Positions 52,647 to 61,736 of a stretch of DNA of 64,000 nucleotides are shown piece after piece. Position numbers and translations under genes: made by a program. Under the pieces are notes generated by a model, which was not told the origin of the DNA, made no database searches, and saw only the letters and a program-made list of their open reading frames with translations. This stretch comes from Pleomorphomonas sp. T1.2MG-36. GTDB taxonomy: Bacteria; Pseudomonadota; Alphaproteobacteria; Rhizobiales; Pleomorphomonadaceae. Position 1 is the stretch's first letter. Each line of letters opens with the position of its first letter. The DNA is taken from assembly GCF_950100655.1 (NCBI RefSeq), contig NZ_CATNLY010000051.1, positions 325,105 to 389,104 of the forward strand, in the 5' to 3' direction.

Positions 52647-55010
52647 ATGGCGAGGGTGATTGGTTTGCGGCGGCTTCGGGGCTGCCTCTGCGCGGCGTCG
52701 TCCGTTCTGGTCCTTGGCGTTGCGGCCACATCCGTTCCCGCCGACCAGGCCTGGGCGGGCGATGTCGATGTGAGCACGCCGCAGACCGTCGTCTACGGGA
52801 ACAGCGACCCTGGCTATCCGGCGACGCTCGACGTCTCCGTCTCATCCAGCGGCAACACGGTACGGCTTGCGACCGGCGCCAACATCACCCAGAGCGCCTA
52901 TGGCGGGTATGCGGACGCCACCACGGCGGATGACGTCGCCAACTCGAACGGGTTGACCGTGTCGGGCGGGACCGTTGGCCAGAACGCGTACGGCGGCTAC
53001 TCCGACCAGGGGGACGCCAGCTCCAACACGGTGACCATCTCGGGCGCCTCGACGATCACGGGAGAGGTCAACGGCGGTCGCGCGGCGTCGGCCACGACCG
53101 GCAAGGCCGAGAACAACACCGTCACCATCGAGGGCAGCGCCCACACCTCGAACAACATCTATGGCGGCCGTTCCACAAGCAGTCTGGCCGGTGGCAACGC
53201 GGTATCCATCGGGGAGAATGCCGTCATCCGTAGCGACGTGTATGGCGGCCAATCGCAGAATGGCACGGCGGCGCAGAACAGCGTCACGATCGGCGGCAGC
53301 GCGGATGTGAGAGGCTCTAGCCTATACGGTGGCTCTTCCAAGCTCGGTGCGACCGACAACGACGTCACCATCACGGGGGGGAGCCTCGATGTCGAGTATG
53401 TGGGCGGTGGCAATTCCCAGACGGGGAGCGCTTTCACAAACAGCCTGACCATCAGTGGCGGTAACTTTGTCAGGACCGGCGCCTATCTGTTTGGCGGCGG
53501 CAGTAAGCTGGACGCCACGGGAAACACCGTCGACATCAGCGGCGGAACCTTCGCTTCCCTCTTCATCGCCGGTGGCATCACCCAGGAGGCGTCGGCCACG
53601 GGCAACACGGTGACGATCAGCGGGCCGACGACGTTCAGCAACAACGCCATGCGCCTGTACGGCGGCTACTGTGCGGCGCTTTGCGCGGGCGACATGTTCT
53701 CGGGCAACACGCTCAACCTCAAGATAGCCGGCCTCACCGTCGGCACTCTGGATAACTTCAAGTATCTCAACTTCTATCTGCCGACGACGCTCGCCGCTAA
53801 CGGCACCATGCTGACGGTGGGCGGAATCGCCAACCTGACCGACGGCAACGGCGCGTCGTCCGTCATCAATGTCGGCATCAACGGCGCGTCGTCGGCGCTT
53901 GCCGTGGGCGATAGCGTCAAGCTGATCCACGCCGGGACGCTGACCACCGCCGCCGGTCTCAACGGCACGGCGACCGGAACGGGCATGCAGGGCGTGACGC
54001 TGCAATACGTGTTCGACATATCAGCGACCACGACGGACCTCATCGCCACCGTTTCGTCGGCCCCCACTGTCACCGACGAGAGCAAGGCGCTGTCGGAGGG
54101 CTTCGTTTCCGGGGCGTCGCTGGTCAACGAGGGCGCCGATCTCGCCGCCGGCAAGGGCATGGCCAACGCCATCGGCGGCGCCAGGGCCGACTGGTCGCCG
54201 TTCGCGGCGGTGTCCGGCGGTTCGATCCGCACCAACACCGGCTCGCATGTCGACGTCGACGGCGTGTCGCTGGTGGCCGGCCTGTCGCGCGGCATCGATC
54301 TCTCCATCGGCCGGCTGATGGCCGGCGCCTTTGCCGAATATGGCAACGGCAACTACGACACCTTCAACGGCTTCGCCTCCGGCGACGTGCGCGGTCACGG
54401 CAACAGCCACTATGTCGGCGGCGGCCTGCTCGGCCACCAGGACTTCCGCCCCATGGGACCGGGGCATGTCTATGCCGAGGGTTCGGCCCGTATCGGCGTC
54501 GCCCACAACAGCTACTCGAGCGCCGACCTGACCTCGGGCGGCGTCGCGGCCGGCTACGAGACGTCCTCGTTCTATGCTGGCGCCAGCGCCGCCGTCGGCT
54601 ACGTCTGGACCCTCGGCGACGCCATGACGGTGGATGTCAGCGGCAAGTATCTGTGGTCGCGCCTTGGCAGCGACAGCGCTCAGCTCACCACCGGCGAGAC
54701 GGTGGACTTCGAGGCGGTGAACTCCGAGCGCACCCGCCTCGGCGCCCGCGTTTCCTACGCCCTCTCCAACAAGGTCACCCCCTATGCCGGCGCGGCCTGG
54801 GAGCACGAGTTCGACGGCAAGGCCCGCGCCAGCACCAACGGGCTTGCCATCGACGCGCCGTCGATGGCCGGCGACACCGGCATCCTCGAGGCAGGCCTGA
54901 CGCTGAAGCCGTCCGACGACCTGCCGCTCTCCATCGACCTCGGCCTCCAGGGCTTCATCGGCCAGCGCGAGGGCATCGCCGGCAGCTTCCAGGCCAAGCT
55001 GGCGTTCTGA
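52647..55010 (+). CDS. Autotransporter, twin copy A
   Basis: The 787-residue protein has a signal peptide ([20 protein letters not shown]), a passenger of roughly 25-30-residue repeats of the form [10 protein letters not shown]...YGG (to about 350), a linker, and a 12-strand barrel from about residue 520 ([17 protein letters not shown]) to the terminal QAKLAF. The repeats predict a beta-helix adhesin. The C-terminal half is shared with copy B. Start 52647 has GGGAGG upstream; a GTG at 52566 in frame is within the conserved leader and was rejected. Confidence 0.85.
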   Translation: MARVIGLRRLRGCLCAASSVLVLGVAATSVPADQAWAGDVDVSTPQTVVYGNSDPGYPATLDVSVSSSGNTVRLATGANITQSAYGGYADATTADDVANSNGLTVSGGTVGQNAYGGYSDQGDASSNTVTISGASTITGEVNGGRAASATTGKAENNTVTIEGSAHTSNNIYGGRSTSSLAGGNAVSIGENAVIRSDVYGGQSQNGTAAQNSVTIGGSADVRGSSLYGGSSKLGATDNDVTITGGSLDVEYVGGGNSQTGSAFTNSLTISGGNFVRTGAYLFGGGSKLDATGNTVDISGGTFASLFIAGGITQEASATGNTVTISGPTTFSNNAMRLYGGYCAALCAGDMFSGNTLNLKIAGLTVGTLDNFKYLNFYLPTTLAANGTMLTVGGIANLTDGNGASSVINVGINGASSALAVGDSVKLIHAGTLTTAAGLNGTATGTGMQGVTLQYVFDISATTTDLIATVSSAPTVTDESKALSEGFVSGASLVNEGADLAAGKGMANAIGGARADWSPFAAVSGGSIRTNTGSHVDVDGVSLVAGLSRGIDLSIGRLMAGAFAEYGNGNYDTFNGFASGDVRGHGNSHYVGGGLLGHQDFRPMGPGHVYAEGSARIGVAHNSYSSADLTSGGVAAGYETSSFYAGASAAVGYVWTLGDAMTVDVSGKYLWSRLGSDSAQLTTGETVDFEAVNSERTRLGARVSYALSNKVTPYAGAAWEHEFDGKARASTNGLAIDAPSMAGDTGILEAGLTLKPSDDLPLSIDLGLQGFIGQREGIAGSFQAKLAF

Positions 55011-55025
55011 TGCGGCTCGGCTGAC

Positions 55026-55250
55026 GGCCAGACCCAGGGCCGCCTCTGTCTCGACGCGGCGCGGACCGGGCATGGCATCGCCTTCGTGCTGGAGACCGAG
55101 GTGTCCGCCGACATCGCCGGGGGCACCTTGCGCCGGGTGCTCGACGACGGGTGCCCGCCCTTCTACGGCTTCCACCTGTTCTACTCCGGCCGCCGGCAGG
55201 TGAGTTCGGCGCTGCGTCTGGTGATCGACCGCCTGCGCTACCGGGCGTGA
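55026..55250 (+). pseudogene. LysR-family regulator fragment (C-terminal 74 residues)
   Basis: Reading from 55026 gives GQTQGRLCLDAARTGHGIAF, then VLETEVSADIAGGTLRRVLD and FHLFYSGRRQVSSALRLVID with a proper stop at 55248. This is the end of a LysR effector domain (AAxxGxGIAxxxE, GxLxxVL, YSGRRQ). The first 220 residues are absent, so it is a remnant. Confidence 0.75.
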
Positions 55251-55299
55251 GCGGCGTCCATCCTGCATCTTTCGGATGACGGCCAGACTGTCATGAATG

Positions 55300-55418
55300 G
55301 ATAAAAATACTGATGAAACAAGCGCCAGGGTTGTTTAGTGTCTCCGTTAAGTGACTGGACATGGACCCGCTACCGACCTCGGCCGGGCCCTTGGCTGGAC
55401 TGGCGGGAGGCTTGGGGC
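55300..55418 (+). repeat. Leader repeat 2 of the twin autotransporters
   Basis: Second copy of the 119-bp leader at 52528. The upper AT-rich part (GATAAAAATACTGATGAAAC) is followed by the same GC-rich block up to the ATG. Conservation ends exactly at the signal-peptide coding region, which then diverges faster. Confidence 0.7.
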
Positions 55419-57455
55419 ATGGTGGGTGGAACCTGTTTGCGGCGGCTCCGGGGCTGCCTCTGCGCGGCGTCGTCGGCGCTGGCGGTTGGCGTCGTGGCAT
55501 CTCTTCCGGCCGGCCATGCCTGGGCGGGCGATGTCAGCGTGAGCACGACGAAGACCGTCGCCTATGGCAACAGCTCTTCATCCGGTGCGGAGACGCTGGA
55601 CACCTCGGCCTCTTCCAGCAACAACACATTGAGCCTTTTGCCCGGCGCCAACATCACCCAGAACGCCTATGGCGGATACGTTGATGCCACCACGGCGGAT
55701 GACGTCGCCAACTCGAACGTGTTGGCCGTTTCGGGCGGGACCGTTGGCCAGAACGTTTACGGCGGCTACTCCGACCAGGGGAGCGCCAGCTCCAACGCGG
55801 TGATCATCTCCGGCACTTCGACCATCATGGGAGACGTCATCGGCGGTCATGTGTTTTTGGCCAGTACAGGCAATGCCGAGAACAACACTGTCGACATCAG
55901 CGGCGGAACCTTCGGTGCGGACGCCATCGCCGGCGGCTTTTCCCAGAATACGGCTGCCTCGGGCAACACGGTGACGATCAGCGGCGGAACCTTCGCCTCG
56001 AACATGCTCATCGGTGGCATCTCCGACACGGGATCGGCCACGGGCAACACGGTGACGATCAGTGGGGCGACGACGACATTCAACAACAGCAACATGTACC
56101 TGTCTGGCGGCCTGTGTCAGCTGGCGTGCGCGGGTGACATGTTCTCGGGCAACACGCTCAACCTCAAGATAGCCGGCCTCACCGTCGGCACTCTGGATAA
56201 CTTCAAGTATCTCAACTTCTATCTGCCGACGACGCTCGCCGCTAACGGCACCATGCTGACGGTGGGCGGAATCGCCAACCTGACCGACGGCAACGGCGCG
56301 TCGTCCGTCATCAATGTCGGCATCAACGGCGCGTCGTCGGCGCTTGCCGTGGGCGATAGCGTCAAGCTGATCCACGCCGGGACGCTGACCACCGCCGCCG
56401 GTCTCAACGGCACGGCGACCGGAACGGGCATGCAGGGCGTGACGCTGCAATACGTGTTCGACATATCAGCGACCACGACGGACCTCATCGCCACCGTTTC
56501 GTCGGCCCCCACTGTCACCGACGAGAGCAAGGCGCTGTCGGAGGGCTTCGTTTCCGGGGCGTCGCTGGTCAACGAGGGCGCCGATCTCGCCGCCGGCAAG
56601 GGCATGGCCAACGCCATCGGCGGCGCCAGGGCCGACTGGTCGCCGTTCGCGGCGGTGTCCGGCGGTTCGATCCGCACCAACACCGGCTCGCATGTCGACG
56701 TCGACGGCGTGTCGCTGGTGGCCGGCCTGTCGCGCGGCATCGATCTGTCCATCGGCCGGCTGACGGCTGGCGCCTTCGCCGAGTTCGGCAGCGGCAACTA
56801 CGACACCTTCAACGGCTTCGCCTCGGGCGACGTGCGCGGCCACGGCAACAGCCACTATGTTGGCGGCGGCCTGCTCGGCCACCAGGATTTCCGCCCGATG
56901 GGGCCGGGGCATGCCTATGCCGAGGGTTCGGCCCGCATCGGCGTCGCCAACAACAACTACTCGAGCGGCGACCTGACCTCGGGCGGCGTCGCGGCCGGCT
57001 ACGAGACGTCCTCGCTCTATTATGGCCTCAGCGCCGCCGTCGGCTACGTCTGGAACCTCGGCGACGCCATGACGGTGGATGTCAGCGGCAAGTACATCTG
57101 GTCGAGGCTCGGCAGCGACAGCGCTCAGCTCACCACCGGCGAGACGGTGGACTTCGAGGCGGTGAACTCCGAGCGCACCCGCCTCGGCGCCCGCGTTTCC
57201 TACGCCCTCTCCAACAAGGTCACGCCCTATGCCGGCGCGGCCTGGGAGCACGAGTTCGACGGCAAGGCCCGCGCCAGCACCAACGGGCTTGCCATCGACG
57301 CGCCGTCGATGGCCGGCGACACCGGCATTCTCGAGGCAGGCCTGACGCTGAAACCCTCCGACGACCTGCCGCTCTCCATCGACCTCGGCCTCCAGGGCTT
57401 CGTCGGCCAGCGCGAGGGCATCGCCGGCAGCTTCCAGGCCAAACTGGCGTTCTGA
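55419..57455 (+). CDS. Autotransporter, twin copy B (shorter passenger)
   Basis: The 678-residue paralogue of copy A has the same signal peptide type and barrel, but its passenger has lost about four repeats (109 residues). From the [17 protein letters not shown] segment (about 56134) through to ISRGIDLS-like barrel entry (about 56745) the DNA is identical to copy A including silent sites. Barrel strands beyond that differ at scattered positions. It ends in QAKLAF. Probably a phase- or length-variable adhesin pair. Confidence 0.85.
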   Translation: MVGGTCLRRLRGCLCAASSALAVGVVASLPAGHAWAGDVSVSTTKTVAYGNSSSSGAETLDTSASSSNNTLSLLPGANITQNAYGGYVDATTADDVANSNVLAVSGGTVGQNVYGGYSDQGSASSNAVIISGTSTIMGDVIGGHVFLASTGNAENNTVDISGGTFGADAIAGGFSQNTAASGNTVTISGGTFASNMLIGGISDTGSATGNTVTISGATTTFNNSNMYLSGGLCQLACAGDMFSGNTLNLKIAGLTVGTLDNFKYLNFYLPTTLAANGTMLTVGGIANLTDGNGASSVINVGINGASSALAVGDSVKLIHAGTLTTAAGLNGTATGTGMQGVTLQYVFDISATTTDLIATVSSAPTVTDESKALSEGFVSGASLVNEGADLAAGKGMANAIGGARADWSPFAAVSGGSIRTNTGSHVDVDGVSLVAGLSRGIDLSIGRLTAGAFAEFGSGNYDTFNGFASGDVRGHGNSHYVGGGLLGHQDFRPMGPGHAYAEGSARIGVANNNYSSGDLTSGGVAAGYETSSLYYGLSAAVGYVWNLGDAMTVDVSGKYIWSRLGSDSAQLTTGETVDFEAVNSERTRLGARVSYALSNKVTPYAGAAWEHEFDGKARASTNGLAIDAPSMAGDTGILEAGLTLKPSDDLPLSIDLGLQGFVGQREGIAGSFQAKLAF

Positions 57456-57517
57456 GACGGGGCGGCGGATTTCGATCTTTCGGGCGGAACCTGACGGGGG
57501 TGGAGGCGTCCGGCCGG

Positions 57518-58408
57518 TCAGGCGAGCGCCTGCCGCGCCGCGTCCAGCACGGCTTGCGTCAGTTCGGGGAACTGGCCGGAGACGAGGCGGCTGACTTGCC
57601 AGTAGAGCGTCACGTCGAGGCTGGCGCCGGGCACCAGCTCGACGAGGCGGCCGGTGGCGAGGTGGCCTTCGACGAGCCTCACCGGGTTGAGGCCCCAGCC
57701 CATGCCGAGGAGGGCTGCCTCGACGAAGCCTTGCGTCGAGGGCAGCCAGTGGGTGGGGCCGGGGTCGGTGGCGCCCAGCGTCTGGCGCGCCCAGTCCTGC
57801 TGCAAACAGTCCTTCTGGTTGAAGGTGAGCGCCGGGGCGCGGGCCAGCGCCTCGGCGGTGACGCCGTCCGGGAAGTGGCGGGCCATGAACTCCGGGCTGG
57901 CGGTGGCGTGGTAGCGCAGGCGGCCGAGCGGGCTGACCTTGCAGCCGGCCACCGGCTTCGACAGCGAGGTGACGGCGGCCACCACGTGGCCACGCCTGAG
58001 CCAGTCGGCCGTGTGGTCCTGGTCGTCGACGGCGATCCGGAGCAGCGCCTTGGAGCGCTCGGCGAAGGCGGCGGCGGCCGGCATGAACCAGGTGCCGAGG
58101 CTGTCGGCGTTGACGGCGATGTCGAGGGTGACGGGGCCGGACAGCGGGTCGCCGAGGCCGGGCAGGCGTTCGAGGAGATCGCTTTCCAGCATGCCGACCA
58201 GCTCGACGTGGCGGCAGAGCCAGGCGCCCTTCTCGGTGGCGGTGCAGGGCGTGCCGCGCTCGATCAGCACGGCGCCGAGCCGTTCCTCCAGAAGGCGCAC
58301 CCGCTGGGAGATGGCCGAGGGCGTGACGGTGAGCGCCCGCGCCGCCTTCTCGAAGCTGCCGGTGCGGACGATGGCGGCGACGGCCAGCGCGGCGGAATAG
58401 TCGATCAT
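57518..58408 (-). CDS. argP: ArgP/LysG-type LysR regulator
   Basis: The 296-residue LysR regulator begins MIDYSAALAVAAIVRTGSFE and has TPSAISQRVRLLEERLGAVLIERG, PCTATEKG and WLCRHVELV, the ArgP (IciA) signature. It senses lysine and arginine and activates LysE/ArgO exporters. The usual target is divergent next door; here a LysE-family gene is on the plus strand 3.8 kb away (62246), with several unrelated genes between. Confidence 0.85.
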   Translation of the reverse strand: MIDYSAALAVAAIVRTGSFEKAARALTVTPSAISQRVRLLEERLGAVLIERGTPCTATEKGAWLCRHVELVGMLESDLLERLPGLGDPLSGPVTLDIAVNADSLGTWFMPAAAAFAERSKALLRIAVDDQDHTADWLRRGHVVAAVTSLSKPVAGCKVSPLGRLRYHATASPEFMARHFPDGVTAEALARAPALTFNQKDCLQQDWARQTLGATDPGPTHWLPSTQGFVEAALLGMGWGLNPVRLVEGHLATGRLVELVPGASLDVTLYWQVSRLVSGQFPELTQAVLDAARQALA

Positions 58409-58486
58409 CGGTTTAGCCCGGCTGAACTGAGCGGCAATGGATCAGCTCATCTAATCCCGCCCGGCCGCCGGAGGCAACGGATGTGG

Positions 58487-59113
58487 TCAGGCGCGGTGGC
58501 GCGCGATCTCGGCGACGGCGTGGTCGACGATGGTGAGTAGGGTGGCCTCCGACGCGCCATCCTGCGCCTGCACCGACATGCCCTGGATCATGGCGCCGAT
58601 GAAGCGGGCGAGGGCCTGGGAGTCGGTGGTCGGCTTCAGCTGGCCCTCGGCGATGCCGCGCTCGATGCGCGCCCTGAGCCTGTCGATGGAGGCGCCGCGC
58701 AGGGCCTGGACGTGGCGGGCGATCGGCTCGTTCTCGACGGCGCAGGTCAGCACCGAGGTGGAGATCATGCAGCCGCGCGGCCGGCCGGGGCGGGTGAAGG
58801 CGTGGGCCGAGCCGGCGAGCAGGGCCGCCATCTCCGCGACCACGTCGCTCTCCTCGCCGAGGTCGGCGCCGAGGCTGCCGACGTGCGTTTGATACCAGGA
58901 AAGCGCCTCGCGGTAGAGATCAGCCTTCGAGCTGAAGGCGGCATAGAGGCTTTGCGCCGTGATGCCCATGGCCCCGGTGAGGTCGGCGATGGACGTGCCC
59001 TCGTAGCCGTGCCGCCAGAAGGTTTCCACGGCCTTTGCGAGCGCCGCGTCGCGATCGAAGGAGCGCGGCCGGCCGCGCCGCGAGGACGGTTCTCCATTTT
59101 TCACAACGATCAC
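58487..59113 (-). CDS. TetR-family repressor
   Basis: The 208-residue protein has a TetR helix-turn-helix at about 15-65 (RDAALAKAVETFWRHGYEGTS, IADLTGAMGITAQSLYAAFSSKADLYREAL) and a helical ligand domain with GCMISTSVL, seen in the AcrR/YcdC-like branch with C-terminal TetR_C family. GTG at 59113 has GGAGGT nine bases upstream. It is divergent from the serine hydrolase gene; the spacer has GAAT-GGGTT-ATTC at 59131-59143, a possible operator. Confidence 0.85.
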   Translation of the reverse strand: MIVVKNGEPSSRRGRPRSFDRDAALAKAVETFWRHGYEGTSIADLTGAMGITAQSLYAAFSSKADLYREALSWYQTHVGSLGADLGEESDVVAEMAALLAGSAHAFTRPGRPRGCMISTSVLTCAVENEPIARHVQALRGASIDRLRARIERGIAEGQLKPTTDSQALARFIGAMIQGMSVQAQDGASEATLLTIVDHAVAEIARHRA

Positions 59114-59179
59114 TCTGGAAATACCTCCTCGAATGGGTTATTCAGGAATGGTCATTGTGATTATAGAGGATTGCCCGGC

Positions 59180-60331
59180 ATGAGTCTCTCCGGTATTTCC
59201 CCGGCCCGCATCGATGCGGCCATCGACAAGGCTCTGGCCGACCGGCGCATCGTCGGCGCCGTCGTGCTCGTCGCCCAGGGCGGCGACATCGTCCACCGCC
59301 GCGCCGCCGGCCATCTCGACCGCGAGGCGGGGGTGGCGATGCGCGAGGACGCCATCTTCCGCCTGGCCTCGATCACCAAGCCGATCGTGGCGGCGGCGAC
59401 CATGCGGCTGGTCGAGGAGGGCCGGCTCGACCTCGACGCGCCGGTGACGGCCTGGCTGCCGGATTTCCGCCCCGCCTTGCCCGACGGAACGGTGCCGGAG
59501 ATCCGCCTCCGCCACCTGCTGACGCACATCGCCGGCCTCAGCTACGGCTTCCTGGAGCCGGCGGACAGCGCCTATCACCGGCTGAAGGTGTCGGACGGCC
59601 TCGACCAGCCGGGCCTCACGCTGCACGACAACCTGTCGCGCCTCGCGGCGGCGCCGCTCGCCTTCGCACCGGGCACCGGCTGGCGCTACTCGCTCGGCCT
59701 CGACGTGCTCGGCGGCGTGCTGGAGAGGGTGGAGGGGCGGGGCCTCGCCGACATCGTGCGCGACCGGGTGACGGCGCCGCTCGGGCTCGCCGACACCGGC
59801 TTTTCCGTGCGGGACGCCGGGCGGCTCGCCAAGCCTTACGCCGACGGCACTCCCGAGCCGGTGGCGATGACCGACGGCGTGCGGGTGCCGTTCTTCGACA
59901 CGGTTGCCACCTTCGCGCCGTCGCGCATCCTCGATGCGGCGTCCTATCCGTCGGGCGGCGCCGGCATGGCCGGCACGGCCGGCGACGTGCTGACCTTCCT
60001 GGAGGCGATCCGCACGGGCGGCGCGCCCATTCTCCGCGCCGAGACGGTGGAGCGGATGGCGAGCGATCAGGTCGGAACGGAGGCTGAGACGCAGGGGCCG
60101 GGCTGGGGCTTCGGCCACGGCTGGGCGGTGCTGGTCGACCCCGCGCCGACCGGCACGCCACAGGCGGCGGGCACGCTGCAATGGGGCGGCGCCTACGGCC
60201 ACAGCTGGTTCGTCGACCGGGCCAACGCGCTGACGGTGGTGGCGCTCACCAACACCGCCTTCGAGGGCATGTCGGGCGCCTTCCCGGCCGAGATCCGCGA
60301 CGCCGTCTACGGGCGCGTCAGCACATCATGA
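59180..60331 (+). CDS. Beta-lactamase-fold serine hydrolase
   Basis: The 383-residue protein is of the class C beta-lactamase/esterase family: SxxK is ASITKPI (catalytic Ser and Lys), the YxN position reads YSL with Tyr, and HSW near the end is the KTG equivalent (GGAYGHSWFVD). No signal peptide is visible, so a cytosolic esterase or peptidase is more likely than a beta-lactamase. GAGGA precedes the ATG at 59180. Divergent from the TetR gene, its likely regulator, and overlapping the UspA gene tail to tail by 14 bp. Confidence 0.85.
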   Translation: MSLSGISPARIDAAIDKALADRRIVGAVVLVAQGGDIVHRRAAGHLDREAGVAMREDAIFRLASITKPIVAAATMRLVEEGRLDLDAPVTAWLPDFRPALPDGTVPEIRLRHLLTHIAGLSYGFLEPADSAYHRLKVSDGLDQPGLTLHDNLSRLAAAPLAFAPGTGWRYSLGLDVLGGVLERVEGRGLADIVRDRVTAPLGLADTGFSVRDAGRLAKPYADGTPEPVAMTDGVRVPFFDTVATFAPSRILDAASYPSGGAGMAGTAGDVLTFLEAIRTGGAPILRAETVERMASDQVGTEAETQGPGWGFGHGWAVLVDPAPTGTPQAAGTLQWGGAYGHSWFVDRANALTVVALTNTAFEGMSGAFPAEIRDAVYGRVSTS

Positions 60332-61160
60332 AGACGGGGATGCGGGCGGCGGCGAGAACGTCGCGGGTGACGCCGCCGAGGATCGCTTCCCACAGGGCGC
60401 CGTGCTTGAAGGCGCCGATGAGCAGGCTGTCGGCGCCGAGCCGGTCGGCGGAGGCGAGCAGTTGCAGGCCGACGCTGCCCGGTTCGCGCCGGAGCTCGAT
60501 GCAGTCGGCGGGGATGTCGAGCTCGGCGAAGAAGGCGCGGGCCGAAGCCTGATAGTCGGCGCCCGGCTTTTCGACCGAGATCACCGTCACCTTGCCGGCG
60601 CGCGTCAGCCAGGGCAGCGCCGCGTGCACCGCGCGCTTCACCTCCTCGCCCGGCTTCCAGCCGACGACGATGTGGCGGCCGATGACACGCTCGGGGCGCG
60701 GGCCGGACTTCGGGTCTGGCGGCGCTACCAGCAACAGGCGCTTCGACCAGAACAGCGTGGCGTGGAAGGCGTCGCGGCCGTCGAGGCGCACCGGGTTGGC
60801 CATCACCACGAGGTCGGCGTGGGCGGTCTCGCGGGCGACCAGCTCCTCGACGTCGCCCTCCTCGCTCTTCCAGCCGACCGGCGCGTCGGTCCGGTCGGCG
60901 AGCCAGGCCTCGAAGGCGACCCTGGTGCGGGCGAGGCGGTCGGCAACGGTGCCTTCCCTCAGTTCGCGCAACTGCTGGATGGCGATTTCCTCCGGCGGCA
61001 CGAAGGCGAACTTCGGATTGAAGCCGACGTGGATGGCCGAGATCGAGGCGTCGAAATCCTCGGCGGCGGCCAGCGCGCAGTCGAGGCAGGTGGCGACCGT
61101 CTCCGGTTCCGGCAGCAGTGCGACGATGATCTTCGGCTGGGCGATCTTCAAGACGTTCAT
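60318..61160 (-). CDS. Tandem universal stress protein
   Basis: The 280-residue protein has two UspA domains: residues 1-140 (KIIVALLPEPETVATCLDCAL ... ADLVVMANP) and 155-280 (HIVVGWKPGEEVKRAVHAAL, GADSLLIGAFKHGALWEAILGGVTRDVLAAARIPVFMMC). The second holds the ATP-binding GxxxG(S/T)-like segment GGVTRDVL. Such proteins support survival in stress and stasis. It is preceded by the candidate small RNA and a hairpin repeat. Confidence 0.85.
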   Translation of the reverse strand: MNVLKIAQPKIIVALLPEPETVATCLDCALAAAEDFDASISAIHVGFNPKFAFVPPEEIAIQQLRELREGTVADRLARTRVAFEAWLADRTDAPVGWKSEEGDVEELVARETAHADLVVMANPVRLDGRDAFHATLFWSKRLLLVAPPDPKSGPRPERVIGRHIVVGWKPGEEVKRAVHAALPWLTRAGKVTVISVEKPGADYQASARAFFAELDIPADCIELRREPGSVGLQLLASADRLGADSLLIGAFKHGALWEAILGGVTRDVLAAARIPVFMMC

Positions 61161-61212
61161 CGACCCCCTCCATCCGGCGAGGCCGCGCCCCGCCGATTTG
61201 GTTTATGTCGGC

Positions 61213-61256
61213 GCATCGGTTGTCCTAAAACCGGTATCCACTTTTCCGGCCGATGC
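61213..61256. repeat. Hairpin repeat (family A variant)
   Basis: GCATCGG ... CCGATGC with core AAAACCGGTATCCACTTTT. It lies in the leader of the UspA gene just before the small-RNA terminator. Confidence 0.6.
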
Positions 61257-61264
61257 GTGGGGCA

Positions 61265-61383
61265 ACAAAAAACCCGCCGTCGGCGGGTTCGAACGGTGCC
61301 CTGCCGCGACGGACCATCTGTCCCTCGCTCGCAGGAGCTATCAGCGCCGAGGCGGTTGCCGGGACGCTCCATTCCCGGCCGAT
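61265..61383 (-). ncRNA. Candidate structured small RNA
   Basis: A region of about 118 nt on the minus strand with promoter in front and intrinsic terminator at the end, and no frame. The predicted RNA folds well by eye: GCCGGGA/TCCCGGC stem whose loop GGAGC is complementary to GCTCC further on (possible pseudoknot), then GCGA-g-GGAC/GTCC-g-TCGC stem, then the terminator. I do not recognise a known family; it could also be an attenuator leader of the UspA gene. Confidence 0.55.
61267..61289 (-). terminator. Intrinsic terminator of the candidate small RNA
   Basis: Minus strand AACCCGCC-gac-GGCGGGTT followed by TTTTG: an 8-bp GC-rich stem with a T tract of six, upstream of the UspA gene rather than downstream of any gene. 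Confidence 0.8.
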
Positions 61384-61389
61384 GAGGGT

Positions 61390-61418
61390 AGACTAGTCCC
61401 GCCGGTTCAGCCTGTCAA
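61390..61418 (-). promoter_or_regulatory. Sigma-70 promoter of the candidate small RNA
   Basis: TTGACA (61418-61413), exactly 17 bp, TAGTCT (61395-61390) on the minus strand. A perfect -35 box is rare in this GC-rich genome. Confidence 0.65.
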
Positions 61419-61489
61419 AGCAACGGGCATTGGCGCGTCGGGAAACGATGGGCTGGGGGCGCATCAGGCTGGCTCGGTTTTGGGGGGCG

Positions 61490-61736
61490 CGATATCGGCG
61501 TTGCGCCCCATCCTGCCTGAGGTCCTGCGCCTGCGCGCAGGATGACAGCATTATATTTGGGAAACAATCGGATAGCGGTTGCGTGCCCTTACGGTGGTGT
61601 CGCTCGCGGTCCTCGTGTTGCCGTAAGCAGCCTGCGAGGAGTTTCGCGAGCGGCGGATCGTTGTCGCCCTTCGTATCACGCAGTCATCCTGGCGAAGGCC
61701 GCTTGAACTCGCACGCGAATTCGAGCGGCCTTCGCC
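61490..61736. mobile_element. Partial, degraded MITE-like element joined to copy 4
   Basis: Outer sequence GGCTGGCTCGG ... GCGCGATATCGGCG, the arm CCTGAGGTCCTGCGCCTGCG (61517) and a right arm with the palindrome insertion (61702-61725) are present, but the centre is replaced by unrelated sequence. It abuts copy 4 directly. Confidence 0.55.

Noticed and set aside
53322..57251. Minus-strand frames opposite both autotransporters
   Set aside because: They repeat because the autotransporters are duplicated; their sequence has no recognisable domain.
61282..61300. GTTCGAACCCGCC on the minus strand as a tRNA T-arm
   Set aside because: The flanks do not pair as a T stem and there is no acceptor, D or anticodon arm; it is the 5' side of the terminator.
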